A DNA stretch of 64,000 bases. Origin: Streptomyces sp. NBC_00353. GTDB lineage: Bacteria; Actinomycetota; Actinomycetes; Streptomycetales; Streptomycetaceae. Below are positions 49,821 to 59,147 of the stretch, piece by piece. The translations under genes and the position numbers were made by a program. The notes below the pieces were generated by a model that saw only the letters and a list, made by a program, of their open reading frames with translations, did not search any database and was not told where the DNA came from. Within the stretch, counting starts at the first letter, position 1. Every line of letters starts with the position of its first letter. The stretch spans positions 6,259,501-6,323,500 of the forward strand of contig NZ_CP107985.1 in the NCBI RefSeq assembly GCF_036108815.1, in the 5' to 3' direction.

Positions 49821-51073
49821 TCGCCTGCACCGCCCTCCTGGTCCCGCTCGGCCTGATGGGCGCGCAGCTCCTCCAGGTCGTGCTGGTGCTCCATGGCGGT
49901 GAGCCGGTCGGCCTCCAGGAGTTCATGGACGGAGTTCATCAGGGTCTGCATGTCGACGACGCCGATGAACTCGCCGCGCCGCCCGGTCACCGCGACCCGC
50001 CCGCCGCTGTCGATGAGCACGGCCTCCAGCGCGTCGTGCAGCGTGCCGTCCCGCGTCACCGTGTCGTGGACCAGCTGCCCGGCACGCGCCAGCGAGCCAC
50101 GGGCCCGCATCAGGTCACCGCGCCGCAGCCACTTGTACGGACGGTTCCTGCGGTCCAGCATCAGCAGCTCGTTGTGCGGGCCGGAGCGCAGCTTGTTGAA
50201 GATCTCCTGGAGCGGGTCGTCGACCGTCACCGTCGGGAAGTCGGCGATCTCCACTTCCCGTACGCGGGTGAGGTTGAGCCGCTTCAGGGCCGCGCCCGCG
50301 CCGACGAACCCGGACACGAAATCGTCCGTCGGGTTGGTGAGGATCGCCTCCGGGGTGTCGAACTGCGCGATGTGCGAACGCTCCCGCAACACGGCGATCC
50401 GGTCGCCCAGCTTGATCGCCTCGTCGAAGTCGTGGGTGACGAAGACGATTGTCTTGTGCAGCTCGTGCTGGAGCCGGATCAGCTCGTCCTGGAGATGGTC
50501 GCGGGTGATCGGGTCGACGGCGCCGAACGGCTCGTCCATCAGCAGCACCGGCGGATCAGCGGCCAGCGCCCGCGCCACGCCCACCCGCTGCTGCTGACCG
50601 CCGGACAGCTGGCGCGGGTAGCGCCCGTGGAACTCCCGCGGGTCCAGCCCGACCAGGTCGAGCATCTCCTCGACGCGGTCCTTCACCTTCGACTTCGACC
50701 AGCCGACCATCTTCGGTACGAGGGCGATGTTCTCCGCGACCGTCATGTGCGGGAAGAGCCCGGACGACTGGATCGCGTACCCGACCTTGCGGCGCAGCTT
50801 CACCGGGTCGATGTCGGTGACGTCCTCGTCGTTGATCCTGATCCGGCCGGACGTCGGCTCGATCAGCCGGTTGATCATCTTCAGGGTGGTGGACTTCCCG
50901 CAGCCGGACGGACCGACGAAGATCACCGTCTCGCCGGCCTTGATGTCCATGGAGACGCTGTCCACGGCCGGGTTCGGGTTGCCGGGATAGCGCTTGGTCA
51001 GTTCCTCCAGCTGGATGGTTGCCCCGGAGGTGGCGGCGGGCTTGTCGGCGGCCCCGGCGACGGTCTCAGGCAC
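49817..51073 (-). CDS. Osmoprotectant ABC transporter ATP-binding protein with CBS domains
   Basis: 418 residues. ATPase with Walker A GPSGCGKST, signature LSGGQQQRVGVARAL, Walker B LLMDEPFGAVDP and the H-loop VTHDFDEA. The C-terminal ~120 residues contain a CBS pair (NRPYKWLRRGDLM, SGGRVAVTGRRGEFIGVVDMQTL), which in OpuA senses ionic strength. The GTG at 51073 begins within the end of the preceding permease gene (8-base overlap). Confidence 0.92.
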   Translation of the reverse strand: MPETVAGAADKPAATSGATIQLEELTKRYPGNPNPAVDSVSMDIKAGETVIFVGPSGCGKSTTLKMINRLIEPTSGRIRINDEDVTDIDPVKLRRKVGYAIQSSGLFPHMTVAENIALVPKMVGWSKSKVKDRVEEMLDLVGLDPREFHGRYPRQLSGGQQQRVGVARALAADPPVLLMDEPFGAVDPITRDHLQDELIRLQHELHKTIVFVTHDFDEAIKLGDRIAVLRERSHIAQFDTPEAILTNPTDDFVSGFVGAGAALKRLNLTRVREVEIADFPTVTVDDPLQEIFNKLRSGPHNELLMLDRRNRPYKWLRRGDLMRARGSLARAGQLVHDTVTRDGTLHDALEAVLIDSGGRVAVTGRRGEFIGVVDMQTLMNSVHELLEADRLTAMEHQHDLEELRAHQAERDQEGGAGE

Positions 51074-51713
51074 GGATCCCCCTGGGGATGGTGAGCCTCC
51101 CGAGCAGGACGTACGCGGCGTCGAAGAGCAGGGCGAGGATGACGATGCCGAGCGTGCCGGCGAGGACCTGATTGATCGCGTTGGCGCTGCCCAGCGAGGC
51201 GATGCCACGGAAGATCTCGTTGCCGAGGCCGGGGCCGGAGGCGTACGCGGCGATGGCGGCGATCCCCATCAGCATCTGCGTCGACACCCGGATGCCGGTG
51301 AGGATCGGCGGCCAGGCGAGCGGCAGCTCCACCCTGCAGAGCCGGGCGATCCGCGACATCCCGATGCCTTTGGCCGCGTCGACGAGCGCGGGATCGACGC
51401 CGCGCAGTCCGACGATGGAGTTACGGACGACGGGCAGCAGCCCGTACAGCGTCAGCGTGATCACGGTGGGCGGGACCCCCAGCCCGACGAGCGGGATCAG
51501 CAGACCGATCGCGGCGAGGGACGGGATGGTGAGGATCGCCGCCGTCGAGGTGATGGCCAGTGAGCCGCCCCAGTTGCTGCGATAGGTGACGATCCCGATC
51601 AGGATGCCGAGCACGGTGGCGATGACCATGCACTGGAACACGGCGCTGACATGCTGGTACGCGTCGGTGAGCAGCTGCTGGTGCCGATTGACCAGGTACT
51701 CCCAGAAGCTCAC
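51066..51713 (-). CDS. Osmoprotectant ABC transporter permease
   Basis: 215 residues, about five to six membrane helices, with the family loop GLRGVDPALVDAAKGIGMSRIARLCRVELPLAWPPI. Start GTG 51713. First transport gene of the operon, 15 bases after the Lrp-type regulator. Confidence 0.91.
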   Translation of the reverse strand: MSFWEYLVNRHQQLLTDAYQHVSAVFQCMVIATVLGILIGIVTYRSNWGGSLAITSTAAILTIPSLAAIGLLIPLVGLGVPPTVITLTLYGLLPVVRNSIVGLRGVDPALVDAAKGIGMSRIARLCRVELPLAWPPILTGIRVSTQMLMGIAAIAAYASGPGLGNEIFRGIASLGSANAINQVLAGTLGIVILALLFDAAYVLLGRLTIPRGIRA

Positions 51714-51728
51714 GCGCCACTCCTTGAC

Positions 51729-52202
51729 TCAGTCGCTGTCCTCCGCGGCCTGCTGGACGAGCGGGATGATGCGCAGAGGCACCGGGTTCTCCATGACGAT
51801 CGCCGTGGAGGCCCGGACAATGCCATCAAAACCGACAACACGGTCGATCACCCGCTGGAGGTCGGCGTTGGAGCGGGCAACGAGCCGGCAGAGCATGTCG
51901 CCGTGCCCGGTTGTGGTGTGCAGCTCCAGAACTTCGGGAACGCCGTCCAAATGGGCCCGTACATCGGCGCCTTGACCCTGCTTGATCTCCAGCGTGGCGA
52001 AGGCGGTGACGGGGTAGCCGAGCGCTGCCGGATCGACGTCCGGGCCGAATCCGCGGATGACGCCATTCGACTGAAGCCGGTCGAGCCGCGCCTGCACGGT
52101 CCCGCGGGCCACCCCGAGCCGGCGGGACGCTTCCAGTACGCCTATCCGCGGTTCGCGGGCGAGCAGCACGATGAGCCGCCCGTCCAGATGATCGATCGCC
52201 AC
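51729..52202 (-). CDS. Lrp/AsnC-family transcriptional regulator
   Basis: 157 residues. N-terminal helix-turn-helix (DHLDGRLIVLLAREPRIGVLEASRRLGVARGTVQARLDRLQSNGVI) and the C-terminal RAM (ACT-like) domain (VTAFATLEIKQGQGADVRAHL, TTTGHGDMLCRLVARS) that binds amino acids and assembles octamers. GTG 52202 has GGGAG 6 bases upstream; an alternative start at 52244 lacks this. Divergent from hppD with two identical palindromes between, so it probably senses tyrosine or a related compound and controls hppD. It also leads into the osmoprotectant operon. Confidence 0.88.
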   Translation of the reverse strand: MAIDHLDGRLIVLLAREPRIGVLEASRRLGVARGTVQARLDRLQSNGVIRGFGPDVDPAALGYPVTAFATLEIKQGQGADVRAHLDGVPEVLELHTTTGHGDMLCRLVARSNADLQRVIDRVVGFDGIVRASTAIVMENPVPLRIIPLVQQAAEDSD

Positions 52203-52223
52203 GTGCGACTCCCTATGGTCACC

Positions 52224-52264
52224 CTGTACAGATAGTCCGCCCATCCAAGCAAACGGCTGTACAG
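52224..52264. promoter_or_regulatory. Twin palindromes between the Lrp gene and hppD
   Basis: CTGTACAG at 52224-52231 and again at 52257-52264, each followed by A, 33 bases apart (about three helical turns), placing both on one face of the DNA. This spacing suits an Lrp-type oligomer. Confidence 0.6.
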
Positions 52265-52324
52265 ACTGCCCAGTGGATACGTGAACTATTGCGCACCTTG
52301 CGATGCGGGGGAGAGTCTTCGAGC

Positions 52325-53470
52325 ATGACTGAGACGCTGCACAACACCCCCGTTACCGCCAGGCAGGCCGATCCCTTCCCGGTCAAGGGAATGGACGCCG
52401 TCGTCTTCGCCGTGGGCAATGCCAAGCAGGCCGCGCACTACTACTCGACCGCCTTCGGCATGAAGCTCGTCGCCTACTCCGGACCGGAGAACGGCAGCCG
52501 CGAGACCGCCAGTTATGTGCTGACCAACGGTTCGGCACGCTTTGTATTCACCTCCGTCATCAAGGCATCCACCGACCACGGCCGCTTCCTCGCCGGCCAT
52601 GTCGCCGAGCACGGCGACGGCGTGGTCGACCTGGCCATCGAGGTGCCGGACGCGCGGGCGGCCTACGCGTACGCCGTCGAACACGGTGCGCTGGGTCTCG
52701 CCGAGCCGCACGAGATCAAGGACGAGTACGGCACGGTCGTGCTGGCCGCGATCGCCACGTACGGCCAGACCCGTCACACCCTCGTCGACCGCAGCGGCTA
52801 CGACGGCCCGTACCTCCCCGGCTTCGCAGCAGCCGCGCCGATCGTCGAACCGCCCGCCAAGCGCACCTTCCAGGCCGTCGACCACTGCGTCGGCAATGTG
52901 GAGCTGGGCCGGATGAACGAGTGGGTCGGCTTCTACAACAAGGTCATGGGCTTCACCAACATGAAGGAGTTCGTGGGCGACGACATCGCCACCGAGTACT
53001 CCGCCCTCATGTCGAAGGTCGTCGCCGACGGCACCCTGAAGGTGAAGTTCCCGATCAACGAACCGGCGATCGCGAAGAAGAAGTCGCAGATCGACGAGTA
53101 CCTGGAGTTCTACGGCGGCGCGGGCGTCCAGCACATCGCCCTCGCCACGAACGACATCGTCGCGTCGGTACGTGCGATGCGCGCGGCCGGCGTCCAGTTC
53201 CTGGACACCCCCGACTCGTACTACGACACCCTCGGCGAGTGGGCCGGCGAGACCCGTGTCCCGGTGGAGACGCTCCGCGAGCTGAAGATCCTCGTCGACC
53301 GCGACGAGGACGGCTACCTGCTGCAGATCTTCACGAAGCCGGTCCAGGACCGCCCGACGGTCTTCTTCGAGATGATCGAACGCCACGGCTCGATGGGCTT
53401 CGGCAAGGGCAACTTCAAGGCCCTGTTCGAGGCGATCGAGCGCGAGCAGGAGAAGCGCGGCAACCTCTGA
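52325..53470 (+). CDS. hppD: 4-hydroxyphenylpyruvate dioxygenase
   Basis: 381 residues. Converts 4-hydroxyphenylpyruvate to homogentisate in tyrosine catabolism, the entry to ochronotic melanin pigment. Two vicinal-oxygen-chelate halves; iron ligands H187 (AVDHCVGNVE), H270 (GVQHIALAT) and E349 (FFEMIER) are in place, with the same numbers I recall for the S. avermitilis enzyme. ATG 52325 is preceded by GGGGGAG. A 17-bp terminator follows, so it is transcribed alone. Confidence 0.96.
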   Translation: MTETLHNTPVTARQADPFPVKGMDAVVFAVGNAKQAAHYYSTAFGMKLVAYSGPENGSRETASYVLTNGSARFVFTSVIKASTDHGRFLAGHVAEHGDGVVDLAIEVPDARAAYAYAVEHGALGLAEPHEIKDEYGTVVLAAIATYGQTRHTLVDRSGYDGPYLPGFAAAAPIVEPPAKRTFQAVDHCVGNVELGRMNEWVGFYNKVMGFTNMKEFVGDDIATEYSALMSKVVADGTLKVKFPINEPAIAKKKSQIDEYLEFYGGAGVQHIALATNDIVASVRAMRAAGVQFLDTPDSYYDTLGEWAGETRVPVETLRELKILVDRDEDGYLLQIFTKPVQDRPTVFFEMIERHGSMGFGKGNFKALFEAIEREQEKRGNL

Positions 53471-53487
53471 GCCGGAGGCTCGGATGT

Positions 53488-53528
53488 GAAGGGCGGGGCC
53501 TCCGGCGAACGCGGAGGCCCCGCCCTTC
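53488..53528 (+). terminator. Terminator of hppD
   Basis: Perfect 17-bp stem (53488-53504 with 53512-53528), loop GCGAACG, 17 bases after the stop; one of the longest perfect hairpins in the window. Confidence 0.9.
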
Positions 53529-53607
53529 GTGCTGCTCCGTGCCGGAAGGCGTGCGCCCGGCACGGGCTCCGCAGGCCGATCGGGCGCGGCGCCGGGCACC
53601 GGCCCTG

Positions 53608-55275
53608 TCAGTGGACGCCCGGCGCAGGCGACGCCGCCCCGGCCGGAGCGTGCGTGTTGCGGCCCGGGCCGGCGGCCATGCGATCCGGTCCCGGGGTGGG
53701 CTGCATGTCTCGCGGGCCGGTCGCCGACGGCCGGCTCAGGGCGTCCAGGGCCTTCCGGGCCGCCGGGGCCGCCAGCGGTGAGAACTGCGCGTTGGTCCGC
53801 AGCGCCTCCTCCAGGTGGCGGCGGGCCGGGCCGTACTCCCTCAGATCCCGCTCGATCACACCCAGGTGATACGCGTAGAGCGCCGTCCCTCCGCCCGTGT
53901 CCGCCGCCTTCTGCGCGTACTGCAGCGCACTCGCCGAGTCGCCCGAGCGGTGCAGCGCCCAGCCCAGCGCGTCGGCGACCGCCGCGCTGTGATGCCGACG
54001 CTGCCACTCCGTCTTCAGGAGTTTCATCGCCGCGGCCGCGTTCCCGTGGTCGGCCTCGAAGCGGCCCAGCAGGAGTGCGTCGTCGACTCCGTAGCCGTCG
54101 GCTCGGGCCAGGCTCTCGCGGAGCCGGGTGTACTGGCTGAGGGACTCGTTGTCCAGGCCCAGCGACTCGTGCAACTCGCCCAGTTCCAGCATGTATTCGG
54201 GGCGGGGGAGCCGGGACAACGCCGCCCGGTAGTCGCGCTGCGCCTCGTCCGTGCGGCCCAGGGCCGCCAGCGCCCGTGCCCGGCCGGCGAGCGACGGATG
54301 GTGGGCCGGATCGGTCCGCAGGGCCGCGCTGTACTGCGCCACCGCCTTCTCGGACTCGCCCCGCTCCCAGGCCAGTTCGCCCAGCCGGTGCAGGCAGTTC
54401 GCCTTCTCGGCGGGTGCCGTGGCCCGGTCCGCCGCGTTCTGCGCGGTGGCGAGCGCGTCCTCGCGACGGCCCTGGTTCCGGTACATCTGTGCCGTCCGCG
54501 AGAGCGCCGGGACGCCGGAGCGCAGCGCCGTGAACTTCTCCGCCGCCTTGCCCGCCGCCGTGTACTCACCGAGCCCGTCGTACGCGTCGATCAGTACCGG
54601 GTACACCGTCCAGTCCTTCGGCTGCCGAGTCCGTACCGTCTCGCCCCACTTCTTCGCCGTGACGAAGTCGTGCCGCGCGTTGGCCAGCGCCGCCAGCCCC
54701 ACCAGGGCCGCCGTGTTCCCGCGGTCACCCGGCTGTGCGTCCAGGGAGCGCTTCAGCGCCTGCTCGGCCCGCCCGTAGTACGCCGCGTCCGCCGAACGCT
54801 GCCCCCACTCCACGTAAGCCGTTCCGAGCACCGCCCACGACCGCGCGTCGGACGGATGCGTGCCGACCCAGCTCTGCCGGTCCCCGATCATCGCCTTCAG
54901 ATCGGAGAGGGAGGCGGGAGAGCCCGAGTTCGTCGCCGCCAGGGCGCGCGAGACCCCTCCCGGCACGGACGGTGGCGCGGCCTTCTTGCCGTCGTCCGGT
55001 ACGGCCACGACCGCACCCGTCACCAGCACGGCAGCCGCCACCATGCCGAACGCCGCCCTGCGCAGCGTCGTGTGCAACGAGGCGGGCGGCGGGTCCGCCG
55101 ACGACTCCGGGTCCAGGCCGAAGGACGGTTCGCGATCGGGCGTCGGCGGCGTCTCCGGCGGGACGTCGTCGCACGGCTCGGAGGGCGACGAGACAGGGGG
55201 CGGGCGATCCAGATGGTCCGGATCCGAGTGGTCCGAGTGCGGGGGCTCCGGAGGCTGCTGCGGCGTGACATCCAT
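53608..55275 (-). CDS. Membrane-anchored TPR-repeat protein
   Basis: About 555 residues. A Pro/Asp-rich cytoplasmic N-terminus of ~70 residues, one membrane helix (AAFGMVAAAVLVTGAVVAV), then a long extracellular part built of tetratricopeptide repeats (for example SWAVLGTAYVEWGQRS, NCLHRLGELAWERGESEKAVAQYSAAL, SLAGRARALAALGRTDEAQRDYRAAL, ALYAYHLGVIERDLREYGPARRHLEEAL), at least eight by eye, and a Pro/Gly tail. A protein-protein scaffold with unknown partner. Start taken at ATG 55275; GTG 55284 is also possible. Confidence 0.85.
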   Translation of the reverse strand: MDVTPQQPPEPPHSDHSDPDHLDRPPPVSSPSEPCDDVPPETPPTPDREPSFGLDPESSADPPPASLHTTLRRAAFGMVAAAVLVTGAVVAVPDDGKKAAPPSVPGGVSRALAATNSGSPASLSDLKAMIGDRQSWVGTHPSDARSWAVLGTAYVEWGQRSADAAYYGRAEQALKRSLDAQPGDRGNTAALVGLAALANARHDFVTAKKWGETVRTRQPKDWTVYPVLIDAYDGLGEYTAAGKAAEKFTALRSGVPALSRTAQMYRNQGRREDALATAQNAADRATAPAEKANCLHRLGELAWERGESEKAVAQYSAALRTDPAHHPSLAGRARALAALGRTDEAQRDYRAALSRLPRPEYMLELGELHESLGLDNESLSQYTRLRESLARADGYGVDDALLLGRFEADHGNAAAAMKLLKTEWQRRHHSAAVADALGWALHRSGDSASALQYAQKAADTGGGTALYAYHLGVIERDLREYGPARRHLEEALRTNAQFSPLAAPAARKALDALSRPSATGPRDMQPTPGPDRMAAGPGRNTHAPAGAASPAPGVH

Positions 55276-55372
55276 GCCGATCACTCTGCGTCAGTACGAA
55301 GAGCACACCGCACCTTGGGAACGCTGCCGCAGACGGGTTCACACCATTGGCCGTGGGTGTCACGCTTGGATC

Positions 55373-56740
55373 ATGGACGATCTTCTCGAACGACTGAGCG
55401 CGGGCCTTCCTGCCGAGGCCCTGATCACCGATCCGGACATCACCGCCTCGTACGCCCACGACATGGCGAGCTTCTGCGACGCGGGCGCACCGGCCGTGGT
55501 GGTGCTGCCGCGCACCGTCGAACAGGTCCAGCACGTCATGCGGACCGCAACCGCACTGCGTGTCCCGGTCGTCCCGCAGGGGGCCCGTACCGGCCTGTCG
55601 GGCGCGGCCAACGCGTCCGACGGCTGCATCGTGCTTTCCCTGGTGAAGATGGACCGGATCCTGGAGATCAACCCTGTCGACCGGATCGCCGTCGTGGAGC
55701 CCGGTGTCATCAATGCCGCGCTCTCCCGCGCGGTGAACGAACACGGGCTGTACTACCCGCCGGACCCGTCCAGTTGGGAGATGTGCACCATCGGCGGCAA
55801 CATCGGCACCGCGTCCGGCGGGCTGTGCTGTGTGAAGTACGGGGTCACCGCCGAGTACGTGATCGGCCTGGAGATCGTCCTCGCCGACGGGCGGCTTCTG
55901 ACCACCGGGCGCCGGACGGCCAAGGGTGTCGCCGGATACGACCTCACCCGGCTCTTCGTCGGCTCGGAAGGCAGTCTCGGCATCGTCGTCGGCGCCGTAC
56001 TCGCGCTGAAGCCGCAGCCGCCGCAGCAACTCGTCCTCGCTGCCGAGTTCCCGTCCGCGGCGGCCGCCTGCGACGCGGTCTGCCGGATCATGGAGCGCGG
56101 TCACACTCCCTCACTCCTCGAACTGATGGACCGTACGACGGTGCGCGCCGTCAACAAGATGGCCCACATGGGGCTCCCCGACTCCACCGAGGCGCTCCTG
56201 CTCGCCGCCTTCGACACCCCGGACCCCGCGGCCGACCTGACCGCCGTAGCGGAACTGTGCACCGCCGCGGGCGCCACCGAGGTGGCCCCCGCGGCCGACG
56301 CCGCCGAGTCCGAACTTCTCCTCCAGGCCCGCCGGATGTCGCTGACCGCCCTGGAGACCGTCAAGTCCGCCACCATGATCGACGACGTGTGCGTACCGCG
56401 CTCCAAGCTCGGCGCCATGATCGAGGGGACGGCGGCCATCGCGGAGAAGTACGACCTCACCATCGGCGTCTGTGCCCACGCGGGCGACGGCAACACCCAC
56501 CCCGTCGTCTGCTTCGACCACACCGATGCCGACGAGTCCCGGCGGGCCCGCGAGTCCTTCGACGAGATCATGGCGCTCGGCCTGGAACTCGGCGGCACCA
56601 TCACCGGCGAGCACGGCGTCGGCGTCCTGAAGAAGGAATGGCTGGCCCGCGAACTCGGCGAGGTGAGCGTCGAGATGCACCGGGGGATCAAGGCGGCGTT
56701 CGACCCGCTGGGGCTGCTCAATCCCGGCAAGGTCTTCTGA
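55373..56740 (+). CDS. FAD-linked oxidase, GlcD/D-lactate dehydrogenase type
   Basis: 455 residues. FAD_binding_4 domain with VPQGARTGLSGAA and the flavin-contact GGNIGTASGGLCCVKYGV; FAD-oxidase C-terminal domain ending with VCAHAGDGNTHPVV and GTITGEHGVGVLKKEWL. It is the catalytic subunit type that oxidises 2-hydroxyacids such as glycolate or D-lactate; no GlcE/GlcF partners are adjacent, so it probably works alone. Start ATG 55373 by homology, although the frame is open further upstream. Confidence 0.9.
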   Translation: MDDLLERLSAGLPAEALITDPDITASYAHDMASFCDAGAPAVVVLPRTVEQVQHVMRTATALRVPVVPQGARTGLSGAANASDGCIVLSLVKMDRILEINPVDRIAVVEPGVINAALSRAVNEHGLYYPPDPSSWEMCTIGGNIGTASGGLCCVKYGVTAEYVIGLEIVLADGRLLTTGRRTAKGVAGYDLTRLFVGSEGSLGIVVGAVLALKPQPPQQLVLAAEFPSAAAACDAVCRIMERGHTPSLLELMDRTTVRAVNKMAHMGLPDSTEALLLAAFDTPDPAADLTAVAELCTAAGATEVAPAADAAESELLLQARRMSLTALETVKSATMIDDVCVPRSKLGAMIEGTAAIAEKYDLTIGVCAHAGDGNTHPVVCFDHTDADESRRARESFDEIMALGLELGGTITGEHGVGVLKKEWLARELGEVSVEMHRGIKAAFDPLGLLNPGKVF

Positions 56741-56781
56741 TCTCCTCGACAAGCCTTCCGGCCTCCCCGCGAGGCTGCGCA

Positions 56782-57258
56782 TCAGGCCTCGCCGTCCGCC
56801 GACTCGTCCGAGGGCCACGGGCCGCTCAGCCACAGGTCGTCGGCGGGCAGCGGTGCGAGCAGTTCGGCGAGTCCGGCGTCGATACCCAGCCGCTCGGTCT
56901 CGGTGCCGGGCGGCACCAGGCGCAGCGTCCGCTCCACCCAGGCGGCCACGGCTGCGGACGGCGCCTCGAGCAGCGCGTCGCCGTCGGGCGAGGTCAGCGC
57001 CACACGGATGACGCCGCGCCGCTGGACCTTGGTCGGCCAGATCCGTACGTCGCCGTGCCCGCACGGCCGGAACACACCCTCGACCAGCAGATCGCGGGCG
57101 AACGTCCAGTGCACGGGGAAGTCGGAGCCGACGTGAAAGGTGATGTGCACGGCATACGGGTCCTCCGCGCGGTAGGTCAGGCGGGCAGGTACGGGGATGC
57201 TGCGCTCCGGCGACAGGACCAGCTTGAGCTGAAGCTCGCGTTCCACAACGGTGTGCAT
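56782..57258 (-). CDS. ssgG: SsgA-like sporulation/cell-division protein, SsgG-like
   Basis: 158 residues of the SsgA-like family, found only in sporulating actinobacteria. Core pattern RLTYRAEDPYAVHITFHVG, VHWTFARDLLVEGV and GHGDVRIWPTKVQRRGVIRVAL is typical; the C-terminus is longer than in SsgB, with an acidic end (WPSDESADGEA). These proteins guide septum placement and peptidoglycan enzymes; SsgG mutants of S. coelicolor skip septa. Assignment to SsgG is from genomic position by memory and less sure than the family. Confidence 0.85.
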   Translation of the reverse strand: MHTVVERELQLKLVLSPERSIPVPARLTYRAEDPYAVHITFHVGSDFPVHWTFARDLLVEGVFRPCGHGDVRIWPTKVQRRGVIRVALTSPDGDALLEAPSAAVAAWVERTLRLVPPGTETERLGIDAGLAELLAPLPADDLWLSGPWPSDESADGEA

Positions 57259-57470
57259 GAGGTGCGTCCTTTCGGTGCCAGTGAACCGGTCCCCTGACCG
57301 GCCCGCACATGGAGAGAGCGCCCTCCCCGCCTCCTATTACGCGACTTCGGGAAAAAACTTCACGGCGACCGGAAAGTGCGCCAAACACCGGGACTGGCAC
57401 GGGGGTACGCGGCTGTCTGGTAGATGTGGTCCGTCGACTTGAAGCTTCGAAGAGATACGGGACCACGGTG

Positions 57471-59039
57471 ATGAGCGCCCCAACCCCGGCACCCGGTGAC
57501 GACAGGCCCCGCGAGGGGTATTACCCCGACCCGTCCATTCCCGGATATGTCCGGTACTGGAACGGCGCTTCGTGGGTGCCCGGTACCAGCCGTCCTGCGC
57601 CTCTGCAGGGTGAGTCGGTGCCCGAGACGCCTGCTGGAACGGCCCCCGAACCGCAGCGGCCGTCGGTACCGGGCCCGGCACCCGGGCACTCCGGTCCGGC
57701 GCACACGCCGGTGGACGAAACCGGTCCGGTCTTCCTGGACGAGGAGCCGTACGGTCCCGACCGCCCCGAACCAGCATCCGCCTGGCAGGCCGACGCCTCA
57801 CGGCAGACCGGCTTCGGCGGCGAGCGCGACCGGCGGGTGTCCTGGGGCGGCACCGGGCAGCCCGGCGAGACCGGCGGGCCGGGGGAGCAGGGCGCAGCAG
57901 CGGCTCAGGATCCGCGTACGCCGGCGGGGCGCACCCCTGCCGACCGCGCCCCGGGCGGCAACGCCCCCACGGACCGGGTTCCCACGGACCCGCGGGGGCC
58001 CGGCTCGCAGGACCCCACGGGCGGCGCGCTGCCGGGCATGCGGGACGGCAACAGCCATGTCCCCGAGAGCACCGTCGCGATCCGGGTCAACCGTTCGGGC
58101 CGCAGCGGTGGCGCCGGCGGGACCGGTGCCGGGGCCGGCGAGGCCGGGCGTCCGGCTGCCGAGGGCCGGGCCGGCCGGCCGCCCCGGCCCCATGAGGCGG
58201 AGCAGCCGGGCGGGGGGACGATGTCGATCCGCGCGGTCGCCCCCGGCACCACCCCGCAGGCCGCTGCGCCCGCACCCGCCCCGGCGCCCGGGCCCACACC
58301 CGCATCTGCCCCGGCTCCCGCTTCCGCGGACCTCAACAATCCGCTCACTCCGGGACCCGGCGGCGGCGCCGCCTCCTGGGCGCAGCAGGTCCATCAGCTC
58401 GCCGCCCCCCAGCAACAGCAGCAGCAACTTCCGCCCCAGCAGCAACAGCGTCAGCCGCAGTTCCGCGGCCCGCAGCCGGCTCAGCCGGACCAGCCCGTCG
58501 TGCCTTGGAAGCCCCCGGTCAACGACCACTTCCAGCAGCTCGCCCAGGCCCAGGCGGCGGCCCGCCCCGCCGGGCTCGGCAAGCGGTTCGCCGCCCGGCT
58601 CGTCGACACGGTCGTGCTGGGCGCGCTCGTCGGCGCGGTCGCGTTCCCCCTTGTCACGCGGGCGATGGACCACATCGAGGAGAAGATCGACGCGGCGAAG
58701 CTGTCCGGGGAGACGGTCACCGTCTGGCTGGTGGACTCCACCACGTCCGTCCTGTTCGGCGGGGCGCTCGCGGCGTTCCTGGTGCTCGGTGTGCTGTTGG
58801 AGGCGCTGCCGACCGCGAAGTGGGGCCGCACGCTCGGCAAGAAGCTCTGCGGGCTCGAGGTGCGGGACATCGAGTCCCACAGCGCGCCCGGCTTCGGGGC
58901 CGCGCTGCGCCGGTGGCTGGTCTACGGTGTGCTCGGCATCCTGGTGATCGGTGTGGTCAACGTGGTGTGGTGTCTGTTCGACCGCCCGTGGCGGCAGTGC
59001 TGGCACGACAAGGCCGCCCGCACCTTCGTGGCCGGCTGA
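57471..59039 (+). CDS. RDD-family membrane protein with long disordered N-terminus
   Basis: 522 residues. An N-terminal DUF2510-like module (EGYYPDPSIPGYVRYWNGASWVPG, ~18-42) is followed by ~320 residues of Gly/Pro/Ala/Gln-rich linker including QQQQQQLPPQQQQRQ. The C-terminal ~150 residues form the RDD domain with three to four membrane helices (FAARLVDTVVLGALVGAVAF, RTLGKKLCGLEV, WCLFDRPWRQCWHDKAARTFV). Function unknown; RDD proteins have been linked to ion transport and envelope stress. Its partner RDD gene follows on the same strand. Confidence 0.85.
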   Translation: MSAPTPAPGDDRPREGYYPDPSIPGYVRYWNGASWVPGTSRPAPLQGESVPETPAGTAPEPQRPSVPGPAPGHSGPAHTPVDETGPVFLDEEPYGPDRPEPASAWQADASRQTGFGGERDRRVSWGGTGQPGETGGPGEQGAAAAQDPRTPAGRTPADRAPGGNAPTDRVPTDPRGPGSQDPTGGALPGMRDGNSHVPESTVAIRVNRSGRSGGAGGTGAGAGEAGRPAAEGRAGRPPRPHEAEQPGGGTMSIRAVAPGTTPQAAAPAPAPAPGPTPASAPAPASADLNNPLTPGPGGGAASWAQQVHQLAAPQQQQQQLPPQQQQRQPQFRGPQPAQPDQPVVPWKPPVNDHFQQLAQAQAAARPAGLGKRFAARLVDTVVLGALVGAVAFPLVTRAMDHIEEKIDAAKLSGETVTVWLVDSTTSVLFGGALAAFLVLGVLLEALPTAKWGRTLGKKLCGLEVRDIESHSAPGFGAALRRWLVYGVLGILVIGVVNVVWCLFDRPWRQCWHDKAARTFVAG

Positions 59040-59147
59040 TCCCGCGTACTGACGGCTTGTCGGGTGACGGGCCGTCGCGCGGTGCCGGGTTCCCCCGAAC
59101 GCACCTGAGCCGTTGCGGGGGCCCCCGGGCCGGGATGCACTGCCCCC

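Noticed and set aside
53815..57297. 1160-codon open frame on the plus strand
   Set aside because: Only the part from 55373 to 56740 is in a frame that encodes a real protein elsewhere; this frame is low-complexity Arg/Gly/Pro and overlaps the TPR, FAD-oxidase and ssgG genes.
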